From contig NZ_CM001466.1 in assembly GCF_000231055.2 (NCBI RefSeq), forward strand, positions 367,811-431,810: 64,000 nucleotides of DNA, read 5' to 3'. Made by a program: the position numbers and the translations under genes. This document shows, piece by piece, positions 17,205 through 26,796 of the stretch. Source of the stretch: Saccharomonospora azurea NA-128. Its GTDB lineage: Bacteria; Actinomycetota; Actinomycetes; Mycobacteriales; Pseudonocardiaceae. The number at the start of each line of letters is the position of its first letter. Within the stretch, counting starts at the first letter, position 1. The notes beneath the pieces were generated by a model. That model saw nothing but the letters and a program-made list of their open reading frames with translations. It was not told the DNA's origin and ran no database searches.

Positions 17205-18560
17205 TCAGCCCTCGACCTTGTCGAGGTCGACTCCTCGGCTCTCGCGGCTCGTCGCGACGGCCACGAACGTGATCGCCATCGTGATGACCAGGTAGGCGAT
17301 GACCGAGCCCACGCCGTAGTTCTCGATCAGCCACACGGCGATGAACGGGGCCGGAGCACCGGCGAAGATCGACGAACCCTGGTACACCAGCGACGACCCG
17401 CCGTAGCGGTAGCGCGTCGGGAAGAGCTCGGTGATCCACGCCGCCTCGGGACCGGCGAGCATGCCGTGGAAGAACGCACCCACGCACACGCCGAGCCACA
17501 GCATCGGCACGCTCTCGAAGTGCACGAGCCAGAAGAACACCGGGGCCCACGCGATCAGAACGCCGGTCGGGACCAGCATCGCGGTCTTGCGTCCGACGCG
17601 GTCGGACCACGCACCACCACTGATCATGCCGATGAACTGGAACACCGACGCGAAGGTCACCGCGAGCGTCACGTCGCCGCGGTCGAAGTCGAAGTACGTG
17701 GTGGCATAGGCGATGACGAACGTCGTGTAGATGTAGAACGCGATGTTCTCGCCCAGCCGTTGGCCGAGGCCGTGCAGCACCTGACGTGGCCGCCGCAGGG
17801 CGAGCACGATGCTCGACTTCTCCTGCTTCTTGACCGGCTTCTCCGCCCGCTGAGCCTGGGCCTTGCGGAACACGGGCGATTCCTCGACGCCCCGACGCAC
17901 CCAGAAGCCGATCACCAGCAGCGGGACGGCCAGCAGGAAGGCCACGCGCCAGCCCCAGGACTCGAAGGCGGCGTCGGTGGTGCTCATCGACAGCACGGTG
18001 ATCACCGTGGTGGCGAGGACGGTGCCCGCGGGAGCACCGGCCTGCGGCCAGGACGCCCAGAAGCCACGGCGTTTCGGCTCGCCGTACTCGCTCACGAGGA
18101 GCACGGCGGCACCGAACTCGCCACCGAGGGCGAATCCCTGGATCAGCCGCAGCAGCACGAGCAGCACCGTCGCGGTGATGCCGATGTCGTGATACGTCGG
18201 CAGCAGACCGATGGCCGCCGTCGCGGTGCCCAGCATCAGGAACGTCACCACGAGCATGGGTTTGCGGCCGAAGCGGTCGCCGAGGTGTCCGAAGACGATG
18301 CCACCCAACGGCCTGGCGACGAAGCCGAGGCCCTGGGTCGCGAGTGCCAGCAACAGACTGGTGACACCGTTGTCGTTCGGGAAGAACAGCGGGCCGAGCA
18401 CGGTGGCCGCGAGCACGCCGTAGATGGCGAAGTCGTACCACTCCAGGACAGCACCGGCCATGCTGCCGGTCAGGACCCGCCGGAACATGCGGGGCGTCGT
18501 GCCCCCGCCGGTGCTGCCTCCGTCGGCGCCGGTGGGAAATGAGTCAACGGCTGATGCCAT
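17205..18560 (-). CDS. MHS-family (metabolite:H+ symporter) MFS transporter
   Basis: A 451-residue, twelve-helix symporter. LEWYDFAIYG in helix 1, GHLGDRFGRKPMLV in loop 2-3, LIQGFALGGEFGAAVLLVSE and ESWGWRVAFLLAVPL mark the MHS subfamily, which imports organic acids such as shikimate, alpha-ketoglutarate or aromatic acids. The ATG at 18560 was chosen for the AAAGGAA ribosome site; a GTG 15 bases upstream is possible. It follows the P450 gene by 84 bases on the same strand, so the pair may import and oxidise one aromatic or organic-acid substrate. Confidence 0.9.
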   Translation of the reverse strand: MASAVDSFPTGADGGSTGGGTTPRMFRRVLTGSMAGAVLEWYDFAIYGVLAATVLGPLFFPNDNGVTSLLLALATQGLGFVARPLGGIVFGHLGDRFGRKPMLVVTFLMLGTATAAIGLLPTYHDIGITATVLLVLLRLIQGFALGGEFGAAVLLVSEYGEPKRRGFWASWPQAGAPAGTVLATTVITVLSMSTTDAAFESWGWRVAFLLAVPLLVIGFWVRRGVEESPVFRKAQAQRAEKPVKKQEKSSIVLALRRPRQVLHGLGQRLGENIAFYIYTTFVIAYATTYFDFDRGDVTLAVTFASVFQFIGMISGGAWSDRVGRKTAMLVPTGVLIAWAPVFFWLVHFESVPMLWLGVCVGAFFHGMLAGPEAAWITELFPTRYRYGGSSLVYQGSSIFAGAPAPFIAVWLIENYGVGSVIAYLVITMAITFVAVATSRESRGVDLDKVEG

Positions 18561-18644
18561 TGAGGTTCCTTTCACCTTCAGGACGGGCCGCCCCGTCGCG
18601 GCCCGAAAGTCTCGGGAAAGAGCTGGAAAAGCCGGGTGCCGACG

Positions 18645-21014
18645 TCACAGCTCCAGGGTCAACGCGCTGCCGCAGGCGCGGGAGCAGCACGTCATCATCT
18701 TGTTGTCGAGCGCGCGCTCCGACTTGGTGAGGACCTTGTCGCGGTGGTCGACCTCGCCCTCGGAGACGCCGACCTCGCAGCTGCCGCACAGGCCTTCCTC
18801 ACAGTCGCTCGGCACGTCGATGTTGGCGGCGCGCAGGGCGGCGAGGACGGTCTGGTCGGCGGCAACGCGGACCGTGATGCCGGAGTCGGCCAGCTTCAGG
18901 TCGAAGGCGTGCTCCTTCTCCGGGTCGAGTTCACCGAGGTCGCTGGAGAAGTGTTCGACGCGCAGCGACTCCTCGGGCCAGTGCGCGGTGGCGTCGGCGA
19001 GGGCGTCGAGCAGCCGCTGCGGCCCGCACGAGTAGATCTGCGTGTCCTCCCGCGGTTCGGCGAGCAGCGACTCGACGTCGAGCCGGGTGCCCTCGTCGGA
19101 GACGTGCAGCACGAGGCGATCGCCGTGGTCGCGCACGGCGCGGTCGAGGAACGCCATCGCACTGCGCGTCGAGCCGCAGTAGTGGAACTCGTAGTCCTTG
19201 CCCTCGCGGCGCGCGTGGTCGGCCATCGCGAGGATCGGGGTGATGCCGATGCCGCCCGCGATGAAGAGGTAGCGCTCGGCGTCCGAGTCGAGCTTGAAGT
19301 GGTTGCGTGGCCCGCGCATCGGCACCGTGTCGCCGACGGACAGCTGCTCGTGCACGAAGCGGGAGCCGCCCCGGCTTTCGGGGTCCTTCAGCACCGCGAT
19401 CTGGTAGCTCGACCGGTCGGCCGGGTCACCGCAGAGGGAGTACTGGCGCGACAGCTCACCGAGTTCGAGGTCCACGTGCGAGCCCGGCGACCACGTCGGC
19501 AGCTGCCTGCCGTGCACGTCGGCGAGCGTGATGCGCACGATGTCGTCGGCCTCGGCAACGACCTCGCGCACCTCCATCGTGCGCGTGAGGGACCGCTTGG
19601 AGGGCTGCCCGATTTTGATCTTGAGCTGCCGGTCGAGGATCTCCGGGTTGGTCCGCTCGGGGTTCTTCGCCGGATCCCACTGCACCCACAGGCGCTCCGG
19701 GCCGCGGAACGAGGTGTTGGGCAGGTAGGTGAACTCCTGGTCCGGCACGAGCTCCAGGTGCGGGATCCGCGTGGTGAGCTCCTCCAGGAAGATCTGGATC
19801 TCCATGCGGGCGAGGTTCTTGCCCATGCACTGGTGGGAGCCGTAGCCGAAGCTCAGGTGGTCGCTGGCGTTCTCGCGCCGGATGTCGAGCTCGTCGGGTT
19901 CGTCGAAGAAGCGCTCGTCGTGGTTGGCCGAGGTGTTGACGATCAGCAGCTTGCCGCCCTCGGGGATCTCGATGTCACCGATCTTGGTGTCCTTCGTGGC
20001 CACCCGGCGCCACGCGATGATCGAGCCCGAGTGCCGCAGGCACTCCTCGACGGCGTTGGCGATGAGGCTCGGGTCGGCGCAGATCTCCTCCCACAGCGTC
20101 CGGTTCTCGAGCAGCAGCTTGATCGCGTTGGTGGCGGCGAGCGCGGTGGTCTCGTGGGCCGCGACGATGCCGGCCATCATCATCGAGTGCAGGTACGAGT
20201 CCGTGATGATGTCGGGCATCTCGGGCTGGAGCCGGATGCCGTACTGCATCCAGCCGGGCTGCGACGGGTCCTCGCGCATCTTGTCGAGGACCTTGCCCGC
20301 GTACTGCCAGAACTTGCCGACGTTCTCGGCGACCGCGACCTGCTCCTCCGGCGCGGGACGGCCCCACGTGTTGAGGGTGTGCGCGACGGAGTACTTGCGC
20401 AGGGTGTCCATGTCCTCCTCGGGTACGCCGAGGAAGTGCAGGGCGACCGTCAGGGGGATCTCGTAGAGCATCTCGTCGACGAGTTCGGCCTTGCCGCGGT
20501 CGATGAACCGGTCGACGTGCTCGCGCACCAGCCTGCGCACCATCGGCTCGTGGTGGGCGAGCGCCGGCGGGGTGAAGGGCTCCATGAGCGCGCGGCGGCG
20601 CGGCATGTGCGCGGGCTCGTCCTCGTTCACGAGCGTGCGCCCCATGGCGTAGTCGTACTTGGCGAGCACCGCGTTCGCCTCGTCGCCGAACGGGGTGATC
20701 TTCTCCAGGACGTTGGCCGGCGAGAACGTCTCGTTGTCGCGGAAGACGGCCTTCACGTCCTCGTACCGGGTGATGACCCAGTAGCCCAGCTCGGGGCTGT
20801 AGAAGACCGGCTCCTCGTCACGCGACCAACGCAGGGAGCCCGGAGGGTCCTCCTGGTAGGGCCCGGTGAACGGGTCGAACGCCGCCGCGTTGGCGGACAC
20901 GGGACATCCCGTGGGACTCGTCAGGCGGGAGTGGTCGACAGGGCATCCACTCGCGCTCGCGGGCACCTCCGTGCGCCTCCCGTGGTCGGTGGCAGTGACC
21001 GGCTCCGCGCCCAT
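18645..21014 (-). CDS. Self-sufficient cytochrome P450 (P450-FMN reductase-ferredoxin fusion, CYP116B-like)
   Basis: A 789-residue three-module monooxygenase. Module 1 (about 1-450) is the heme domain: I-helix AGIVAAHETT (281-290), ExxR at 324-327, and heme ligand Cys396 in FGYGSHQCMG. Module 2 (about 460-700) is a phthalate-dioxygenase-reductase unit: RQYSLCGDP for flavin and GGIGITPILAM for NADH. Module 3 is a [2Fe-2S] ferredoxin with CEEGLCGSCEVGV and the final CCSRA. This order defines the CYP116B/P450RhF class, in which electrons pass from NAD(P)H to heme within one chain. GGAGGGAG precedes the ATG. An inverted-repeat operator lies just upstream. Confidence 0.93.
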   Translation of the reverse strand: MGAEPVTATDHGRRTEVPASASGCPVDHSRLTSPTGCPVSANAAAFDPFTGPYQEDPPGSLRWSRDEEPVFYSPELGYWVITRYEDVKAVFRDNETFSPANVLEKITPFGDEANAVLAKYDYAMGRTLVNEDEPAHMPRRRALMEPFTPPALAHHEPMVRRLVREHVDRFIDRGKAELVDEMLYEIPLTVALHFLGVPEEDMDTLRKYSVAHTLNTWGRPAPEEQVAVAENVGKFWQYAGKVLDKMREDPSQPGWMQYGIRLQPEMPDIITDSYLHSMMMAGIVAAHETTALAATNAIKLLLENRTLWEEICADPSLIANAVEECLRHSGSIIAWRRVATKDTKIGDIEIPEGGKLLIVNTSANHDERFFDEPDELDIRRENASDHLSFGYGSHQCMGKNLARMEIQIFLEELTTRIPHLELVPDQEFTYLPNTSFRGPERLWVQWDPAKNPERTNPEILDRQLKIKIGQPSKRSLTRTMEVREVVAEADDIVRITLADVHGRQLPTWSPGSHVDLELGELSRQYSLCGDPADRSSYQIAVLKDPESRGGSRFVHEQLSVGDTVPMRGPRNHFKLDSDAERYLFIAGGIGITPILAMADHARREGKDYEFHYCGSTRSAMAFLDRAVRDHGDRLVLHVSDEGTRLDVESLLAEPREDTQIYSCGPQRLLDALADATAHWPEESLRVEHFSSDLGELDPEKEHAFDLKLADSGITVRVAADQTVLAALRAANIDVPSDCEEGLCGSCEVGVSEGEVDHRDKVLTKSERALDNKMMTCCSRACGSALTLEL

Positions 21015-21054
21015 AAGACTCCCTCCATACGTCTCTGTACAGGGCATTTACTTT

Positions 21055-21076
21055 TATCGAACAGATTTGTTCGGTA
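21055..21076. promoter_or_regulatory. Operator candidate upstream of the P450 gene
   Basis: A near-perfect inverted repeat with arms TATCGAACA and TGTTCGGTA around GATT (8 of 9 arm positions pair). It lies 41-62 bases before the P450 start in an A/T-rich patch where the promoter should be. Spacing and symmetry fit a TetR-type repressor, but no regulator gene lies beside it. Confidence 0.55.
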
Positions 21077-21260
21077 AGAGATACCGAGGGAGCCTAAGGT
21101 GGGCTGTGACTCCGGTCAAGACGTTCTGCGCGGGAAATCGCCGTTTCGATGCCGACTTGTGGCTGACCGTCCCGGCTGCTGAGAGGAGGGGGGCGGCCCG
21201 GTGCGCGAAGCGTGAGGACGGAAGCGCCGACCGTGAGGGACTGCCGGGCGGAAAGACGAA

Positions 21261-21299
21261 AACCCGCCCCGCCATGAACGCATGACGGGGCGGGTTCGG
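21261..21299 (-). terminator. Terminator after the enoyl-CoA hydratase gene
   Basis: An 11-bp stem (AACCCGCCCCG with CGGGGCGGGTT) followed on the minus strand by TTTTC, 9 bases past the hydratase stop. It separates this gene from the P450 promoter region. Confidence 0.85.
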
Positions 21300-21307
21300 A
21301 AGCGACG

Positions 21308-22081
21308 TCAGCGGTAGTCGGGTTCGCGTCCTTCGGCGAAGGCCGCCGCCCCCTCGGTGAGGTCTCCGTGGGTGGCCAGCTCGACCCAGAGTTCCTGCTC
21401 GATCCGCAGCCCCTCGTCGAGGTCGCGGTCCAGGCCTTGGTCGACGGATTTCTTGATGTGGCGGACGGCCCGAGGGCTGTTGCGGCCGATCTGCTCGGCC
21501 AGGCTCAAGGCGCGGGGGAGCGGGTCCGGGGCGTCGGTGACGATCTCCACGAGCCCCAGGTCGAGGGCTTCCTGCGCGGTGACGGGCTCGGCCGTGTACA
21601 TCAGGAGCTTCGCCCGGCCCGGCCCGATGAGCCGCGCGAGCCGCTGCGCGCCTCCCGCGCCCGCGAGGATGCCCCAGCGGGTCTCGGGCAGCCCGAGCTT
21701 CGCGCGTGCCGAGGCCACCCGGATGTCGCAGGCGAGCGCCAGCTCCAACCCGGCGCCGGAAGCCGTTCCGTCGACGGCCGCGATGACGGGGACGGGCAGG
21801 GCCGCGACGCGGTCCATGATGCCGTGCATCCGCGTGACGAACTTCCGGGCCGACTCCTCGTCGCTGAGCTCCTGGACACGGCGGACGTCCTCGCCCGCAC
21901 TGAAATGGTCGCCGTGGCCGGTGACGACCACGGCCCGCGCCTCGGCGACGGGCAGATAGGTCAGCGCGTCCTCCAGGTCGTCCACGAAGTCGTCGGACCA
22001 GGCGTTGACCGGCGGGTTCTGCAGCCGCAGCACGATCGTCCCATCGCGCAGGGACACATCGACGAGGAAGCTACTGGACAT
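21308..22081 (-). CDS. Enoyl-CoA hydratase/isomerase family protein
   Basis: A 257-residue crotonase-fold protein. Oxyanion-hole segments are HFSAGEDVRR and DGTASGAGLELALACDIRV; LPETRWGILAGAGGAQRL holds a Glu at the usual catalytic position. It hydrates or isomerises an acyl-CoA thioester, substrate unknown. The frame stays open upstream without a stop into a fragment of an acyl-CoA synthetase; the ATG at 22081 (MSSSFLVDVSLRDG) matches the normal family N-terminus. Whether expression now starts there or as a fusion is unclear. Confidence 0.85.
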   Translation of the reverse strand: MSSSFLVDVSLRDGTIVLRLQNPPVNAWSDDFVDDLEDALTYLPVAEARAVVVTGHGDHFSAGEDVRRVQELSDEESARKFVTRMHGIMDRVAALPVPVIAAVDGTASGAGLELALACDIRVASARAKLGLPETRWGILAGAGGAQRLARLIGPGRAKLLMYTAEPVTAQEALDLGLVEIVTDAPDPLPRALSLAEQIGRNSPRAVRHIKKSVDQGLDRDLDEGLRIEQELWVELATHGDLTEGAAAFAEGREPDYR

Positions 22082-22084
22082 CGT

Positions 22085-22243
22085 GGGTGCCTTTCTGGCG
22101 ACCTGCTGGGTATCGTCCGTCTTCAGGGTAACGAGCGCGTTCTTGAGGATCTTGCCAGACACGTTGCGGGGGATGACGGCGGTGAACTGGATGTAGCGAG
22201 GTGCCTTGTGGCCGGCGATGTGGCGCCGCACGAAGACCTTCAC
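22085..22243 (-). pseudogene. C-terminal fragment of an acyl-CoA synthetase (AMP-binding family)
   Basis: About 50 codons read VRRHIAGHKAPRYIQF then VIPRNVSGKILKNAL, the last conserved block of the ANL adenylating enzymes including the catalytic Lys of GKILK. The other 90 percent of the enzyme is absent; DNA upstream (22244-22441, about 200 bases) shows no gene. The fragment runs in frame into the hydratase gene, so the deletion fused the end of a synthetase gene to its neighbour's 5' side. The intact pair probably activated and then beta-oxidised an organic acid. Confidence 0.8.
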
Positions 22244-22441
22244 CGTGCTTCGACGACATCGGTGCGAGGCATGCCACGACGGCTCAGGCGGTCAAGGCTC
22301 GCGAATCTTGCCGTGATGATCACTCGCAGGCACGTCGGCCCAGCCGGAACAGCTCGGCACACGCACCCCGTCGGAATCGACCGCGGTGGGCAGCGTGGGG
22401 TCCGGCTCGCGGGCACGCCACGGACGCACCACCGAACGTGA

Positions 22442-23200
22442 TCAGCAGCGGCGAAGCAGATACGTGTCCATCACCCAACCGCGTGCCTGCCGTGCCTGCG
22501 AGCGTGCCCGCCAGGCTACGTCGGCGACCTCGCTCAGCCGTCCGGCGACGAGTTTCTCGTCCGCCGAGCCGAGATTGGCCCCCCACCACAGGTGCCAGGC
22601 GTCTGGATCCGGGAGTCGACGGCACGTGAGCGCACCGTCGAGGACGACGACGAGGTTGTCGTGCGACGCCGCGTCGTCGAGCAAGCGGCGGCCCGTCGTG
22701 ACGGTCACTGGGCCGCCCACGGTGTTGAGCACCAGCCGGTGGCGGGCGGCCAGCAACTGGATGCTGCTCAGTCCGGGGATTACCTCGACGGTCAGGTCGA
22801 CGGCGCCGCGCTCGACGATGCGGTGGGCCAGCCGGATCGCCGAGTCGTACAGCGCCGGGTCGCCCCACACCAGAATCGCCGCATCGCCCTCGTTGTCGAG
22901 CAGGGCCCGCTCGAACGCGACCGCACGAGCCTCGTGCCAGTCCTGTACCGCGGCGCCGTAGTCGGCGGGATCGTCGCGGTCGCGTTCGGGATCGGGGACA
23001 GGCACGATGCGCGGCTTCCCCGTTACGTATCGTGCGCAGATCTCCTCGCGCATCGCGAGCAGATCTGCCGTACCCGGGTGCTGCTCGGTCTTGTCGGCCA
23101 CCAGGAAGTAGGCGACCTCGTTCAGCACACGGACCGCCTGCGCCGTCACGAGCTCCGGGTCGCCCGGCCCGAGCCCCACGAGGGCGAGACGCCGTGTCAC
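22442..23200 (-). CDS. cobF: Precorrin-6A synthase (deacetylating), CobF
   Basis: A 252-residue SAM-dependent C1 methyltransferase of the aerobic corrin pathway, converting precorrin-5 to precorrin-6A with loss of acetate. The N-terminal LALVGLGPGDPELVTAQAV and the WGDPALYDSAIRL segment are methylase motifs; LQVVPGLSSIQ-like EVIPGLSSIQLLAA follows. The C-terminal SQARQARGWVMDTYLLRRC is CobF-like. The GTG start overlaps the cobN stop (GTGA), making it the last gene of the riboswitch-controlled importer-cobN operon. Confidence 0.9.
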   Translation of the reverse strand: MTRRLALVGLGPGDPELVTAQAVRVLNEVAYFLVADKTEQHPGTADLLAMREEICARYVTGKPRIVPVPDPERDRDDPADYGAAVQDWHEARAVAFERALLDNEGDAAILVWGDPALYDSAIRLAHRIVERGAVDLTVEVIPGLSSIQLLAARHRLVLNTVGGPVTVTTGRRLLDDAASHDNLVVVLDGALTCRRLPDPDAWHLWWGANLGSADEKLVAGRLSEVADVAWRARSQARQARGWVMDTYLLRRC

Positions 23201-26200
23201 TCGTCTCCCTCCAGGTCTCCTTCGATCTCGAGGTAGACACGGGCCATCTCGGTCAGGGTGGCGGCGTCGGGTTCCGCCCACAGACCCCGGTCGGCGGCCT
23301 CGGTCAACCGCTCGACGATGCCGCGCAGCGCCCAGGGGTTCGACTGCCGTAGGAATCGCTGGTTCGTCTCGTCGAGGACGTATTCGCGGGCCAGCGACTC
23401 GTACATCCAGTCGTGTACGACTCCGGCGGTCGCATCGAAGCCGAAGAGGTAGTCGACCGTGGCGGCCAGCTCGAAGGCGCCCTTGTAGCCGTGTCGCCGC
23501 ATGGCGGCGATCCAGCGCGGATTGACGACACGGGAGCGGAAAACCCGGTTGGTCTCCTCACTGAGTGTGCGGGTGCGGACGGCGTCGGGTGTGGTCGAGT
23601 CGCCGACGTAAGCCTTGGGGTCGGCGCCGGTCAATGCGCGCACCGTGGCGATCATTCCGCCGTGGTACTGGAAGTAGTCGTCGGAGTCGGCGATGTCGTG
23701 TTCGCGCGAATCGATGTTCTTCGCCGCCACCGCGATGCGCCGGTAGTTGGTGCGCAGGTCGTCGCTCGCCGCGACCCCGTCGAGTCCGCGGCCGTACGCG
23801 AACCCTCCCCAGGCGGTGTAGACCTCGGCGAGGTCGGCGTCGTCCCGCCACGAACCGGTCTCGACAGCCTGCAGGATGCCCGCACCGTAGGAGCCGGGTT
23901 TGGACCCGAAGAGACGGATCGTGGCCCGGCGCCCGTCGCCGTGTTCGGCCAAATCGGCGCGGGTGTGAGCGCGGACGTAGTTCTGCTCGTCCGGCTCGTC
24001 GAGCGCGGCGACAAGCCCGACGGCGTCGTCGAGGAGCTCGACGACATGAGGAAACGCGTCGCGGAAGAAGCCCGAGATCCGCACCGTGACATCGATGCGC
24101 GGGCGGCCGAGTTCGGCGAGGTCGACGACTTCGAGACCGTTCACGCGGCGCGACGCGGCGTCCCAGGTCGGCCGGACGCCCAGCAGCGCGAGTACTTCGG
24201 CGATGTCGTCGCCGGAGGTCCGCATCGCGGAGGTGCCCCAGACGGACAGACCGACCGAACGCGGATACTCGCCCGTCTCGTCGCGGTAGCGCGTGAGCAG
24301 CGAGTCCGCCATCGCGACCCCCGTGTCCCAGGCCAAGGGAGACGGGACCGCGCGCGGGTCGACGGTGTAGAAGTTGCGGCCGGTGGGCAGGACGTTGACG
24401 AGTCCGCGAAGGGGTGACCCGGACGGTCCTGCCTGAATGAAACGTCCGTCGAGGGCGCGCAACACGTTGGTTAGCTCGTCGCTCGTCGCCGCGAGCCGGG
24501 GTACGAGTTGCTCCGCGGCGAAGCGCAACACGTCGCGCACGACTGGATCGTCGTGAAGAGCGTCGATCGCGGTCATGTTCCAGTCGGCCTTCTCCATGGC
24601 CTCGACGAGCGCGCGTGCCTGCGCCTCGACGGCGTCGACCTGCGTCGTCGGCGCGTTCTCGGTCAGACCGAGGGCGGTCCGCAGCCCCGGCAGCGCGCGA
24701 TCCTGCCCACCCCAGATCTGGGCCGCGCGAAGCACGGCGAGGACGAGGTTCACGCGGGCCTCGCCGGTCGGCGCTTGACCTAGGACGTGGAGACCGTCGC
24801 GAATCTGGACGTCCTTGATCTCGCACAGCCAGCCGTCCACGTGGAGGAGGAAGTCGTCGAACTCGTCGTCGTCCGGACGTTTCTCCAGGCCGAGGTCCTG
24901 TTGCAGATGCGCGGCTTGCAGAAGGGTCCAGATCTGCGCCCGGATGGCGGGCAGCTTCGCCGGGTCCATCGCGGCGATGTTGGCGTGTTCGTCGAGCAGC
25001 TGCTCCAGCTTGGCGATATCGCCGTAGCTTTCGGCGCGTGCCATCGGCGGGACGAGGTGGTCGATGATCGTGGCGTGCGCGCGGCGCTTGGCCTGCGCGC
25101 CCTCCCCCGGGTCGTTGACGAGGAACGGGTAGACCAGCGGGAGGTTCCCGAGCGCCGCGTCCGTGAGGCAGGCAGCTGACAGTGCGGCGTTCTTGCCCGG
25201 CAGCCACTCCAGCGAACCGTGCTTGCCGAGATGAATCACCGCATCGGCGCCGAAGCCGTGTTCGAGCCAGCGGTACGCGGCGAGGTAATGGTGCGAGGGC
25301 GGCATGTCCGGGTCGTGGTAGATCGCGACCGGGTTTTCCCCGAAGCCGCGCGGAGGTTGTATGAGGATGACGATGTTGCCCGCGGTCAGCGTGGCCAGCA
25401 CGAGGTTCCCGTCGTCGTCGACGAACAACGAGCCGGGTGCCTCGCCCCAGGTGTCGGTCATCGCGTCGCGCAGCTCGGTGGGCAGCTCGGCCGTCCAGCG
25501 TCGGTAGTCGGCGGGGCTGATCCGTACGTGTGACTCGCTGAGCTGGGCCTCGGTCAACCATTCCTCGTCCTGCCCACCCGCCGCGATGAGCGCGTGGATC
25601 AGAGCGTTACCGGCCGTCGTGTCGGGGTCTTCGCCCTCCACCGCAGGCACCGGGTCGAGACCGGGGATCTCACCCGGGGAACCCAGGTCGTAACCGGCGT
25701 CCCGCATCGCGCGCAGTAGGCGGATGGCTGAGACCGGGGTGTCGAGCCCCACGGCGTTGCCGATGCGACTGTGCTTGGTCGGGTATGCGGACAGCACGAG
25801 GGCGACCTTGCGCCGCGCCGGTGGGATATGACGCAGCCGAGCGTGGTTGACCGCAATCCGAGCGACGCGGGCGCACCGCTCGGGGTCGGTCTCGTACCGG
25901 GGCAGCCCGTCGGCGTCGATCTCCTTGAAGGAGAACGGCACGGTGATGAGCCTGCCGTCGAACTCAGGGATCGCGATCTGGGTGGCCGAGTCGAGCGGTG
26001 TGACGCCGTCGTCGGACCGTTCCCACTCCGCGCGGCTCGACGTGAGCGCCAATCCCTGGAGTACCGGGATGTCCAGGGCGCGCAGCCGCTCGACATCCCA
26101 GGACTCGTCGTCTCCACCGGCGCTGACGGTGGCGGGCCGGGATCCGCCCGCGGCGAGCACCGTGACGACGAGAGCGTCGAACGTGGCGAGTTCGCCGTAC

Positions 26201-26796
26201 AGCGTGTCGGGAGCCGAGCGCAGCGACGAGACGAAGACCGGAACTCCGACTGCCTGTCCGGTCGCGTCCACGGCATCGGCCAAGGCGTGCGCGAAACCGT
26301 TGTTGCCGCTCACTTCGTGGGCCCGGTAGTACAGCACGCCGACCCGCGGGAGGCCCGATGGTTCGGGGTGTCGGGTCACTCCCCACTCGGGCAGAACTTC
26401 AGGCGGGTCGAAGCCCGTACCGGTCAGCAGGACGGTGTCCGAGAGGAACGCGTGCAGCTGGCGGAGGTTTTCCGGGCCCCCCTCGGCCAGGTAGACGTGG
26501 GCCTGCGCGCACACCCCGATCGGGACGGTCGAGAGCTCCATGAGCGCAGCGTTCGGGGTCCGTTCGCCGCCGAGCACGACGAGTGGGCGCCCCGCGGCCC
26601 GCACTGCGGCGGCGAGGTCCCGGACGTCCTCGGGTGAGCCGAGGACTCGCAGCACCACGAGGTCGGCCTCCACGGTCAGCGCATCGCGCGTGTCGCCGGC
26701 GAGTCGCACCGGGTTGGCATAGGCGTAGTCCGCGCCGCTGGCGCGAGCCGACAGCAGATCGGTGTCCGACGTGGACAGCAGGGCGATGCGCGTCAT
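23197..26796 (-). CDS. cobN: Cobaltochelatase subunit CobN
   Basis: A 1199-residue large subunit that binds hydrogenobyrinic acid a,c-diamide and inserts cobalt with ATP-driven help from the chelatase AAA+/VWA partner. The core motif HLGKHGSLEWLPGKN lies near residue 520, and LYYRAHEVSGNNGFAHALADA and SAYPTKHSRIGNAVGLDTP are typical of the CobN/ChlH family. Length is close to that of other CobN proteins. The ATG overlaps the stop of a 53-codon gene (ATGA) and has AAGGAG upstream. The AAA+/VWA partner is the fused ChlID protein at 42440-44443, under the second riboswitch. Confidence 0.94.
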   Translation of the reverse strand: MTRIALLSTSDTDLLSARASGADYAYANPVRLAGDTRDALTVEADLVVLRVLGSPEDVRDLAAAVRAAGRPLVVLGGERTPNAALMELSTVPIGVCAQAHVYLAEGGPENLRQLHAFLSDTVLLTGTGFDPPEVLPEWGVTRHPEPSGLPRVGVLYYRAHEVSGNNGFAHALADAVDATGQAVGVPVFVSSLRSAPDTLYGELATFDALVVTVLAAGGSRPATVSAGGDDESWDVERLRALDIPVLQGLALTSSRAEWERSDDGVTPLDSATQIAIPEFDGRLITVPFSFKEIDADGLPRYETDPERCARVARIAVNHARLRHIPPARRKVALVLSAYPTKHSRIGNAVGLDTPVSAIRLLRAMRDAGYDLGSPGEIPGLDPVPAVEGEDPDTTAGNALIHALIAAGGQDEEWLTEAQLSESHVRISPADYRRWTAELPTELRDAMTDTWGEAPGSLFVDDDGNLVLATLTAGNIVILIQPPRGFGENPVAIYHDPDMPPSHHYLAAYRWLEHGFGADAVIHLGKHGSLEWLPGKNAALSAACLTDAALGNLPLVYPFLVNDPGEGAQAKRRAHATIIDHLVPPMARAESYGDIAKLEQLLDEHANIAAMDPAKLPAIRAQIWTLLQAAHLQQDLGLEKRPDDDEFDDFLLHVDGWLCEIKDVQIRDGLHVLGQAPTGEARVNLVLAVLRAAQIWGGQDRALPGLRTALGLTENAPTTQVDAVEAQARALVEAMEKADWNMTAIDALHDDPVVRDVLRFAAEQLVPRLAATSDELTNVLRALDGRFIQAGPSGSPLRGLVNVLPTGRNFYTVDPRAVPSPLAWDTGVAMADSLLTRYRDETGEYPRSVGLSVWGTSAMRTSGDDIAEVLALLGVRPTWDAASRRVNGLEVVDLAELGRPRIDVTVRISGFFRDAFPHVVELLDDAVGLVAALDEPDEQNYVRAHTRADLAEHGDGRRATIRLFGSKPGSYGAGILQAVETGSWRDDADLAEVYTAWGGFAYGRGLDGVAASDDLRTNYRRIAVAAKNIDSREHDIADSDDYFQYHGGMIATVRALTGADPKAYVGDSTTPDAVRTRTLSEETNRVFRSRVVNPRWIAAMRRHGYKGAFELAATVDYLFGFDATAGVVHDWMYESLAREYVLDETNQRFLRQSNPWALRGIVERLTEAADRGLWAEPDAATLTEMARVYLEIEGDLEGDE

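Noticed and set aside
18636-21077. A long open frame on the plus strand opposite the P450 gene
   Set aside because: Its translation is low-complexity, rich in Arg/Val/His, with no domain; it mirrors the codon bias of the genuine minus-strand P450 gene.
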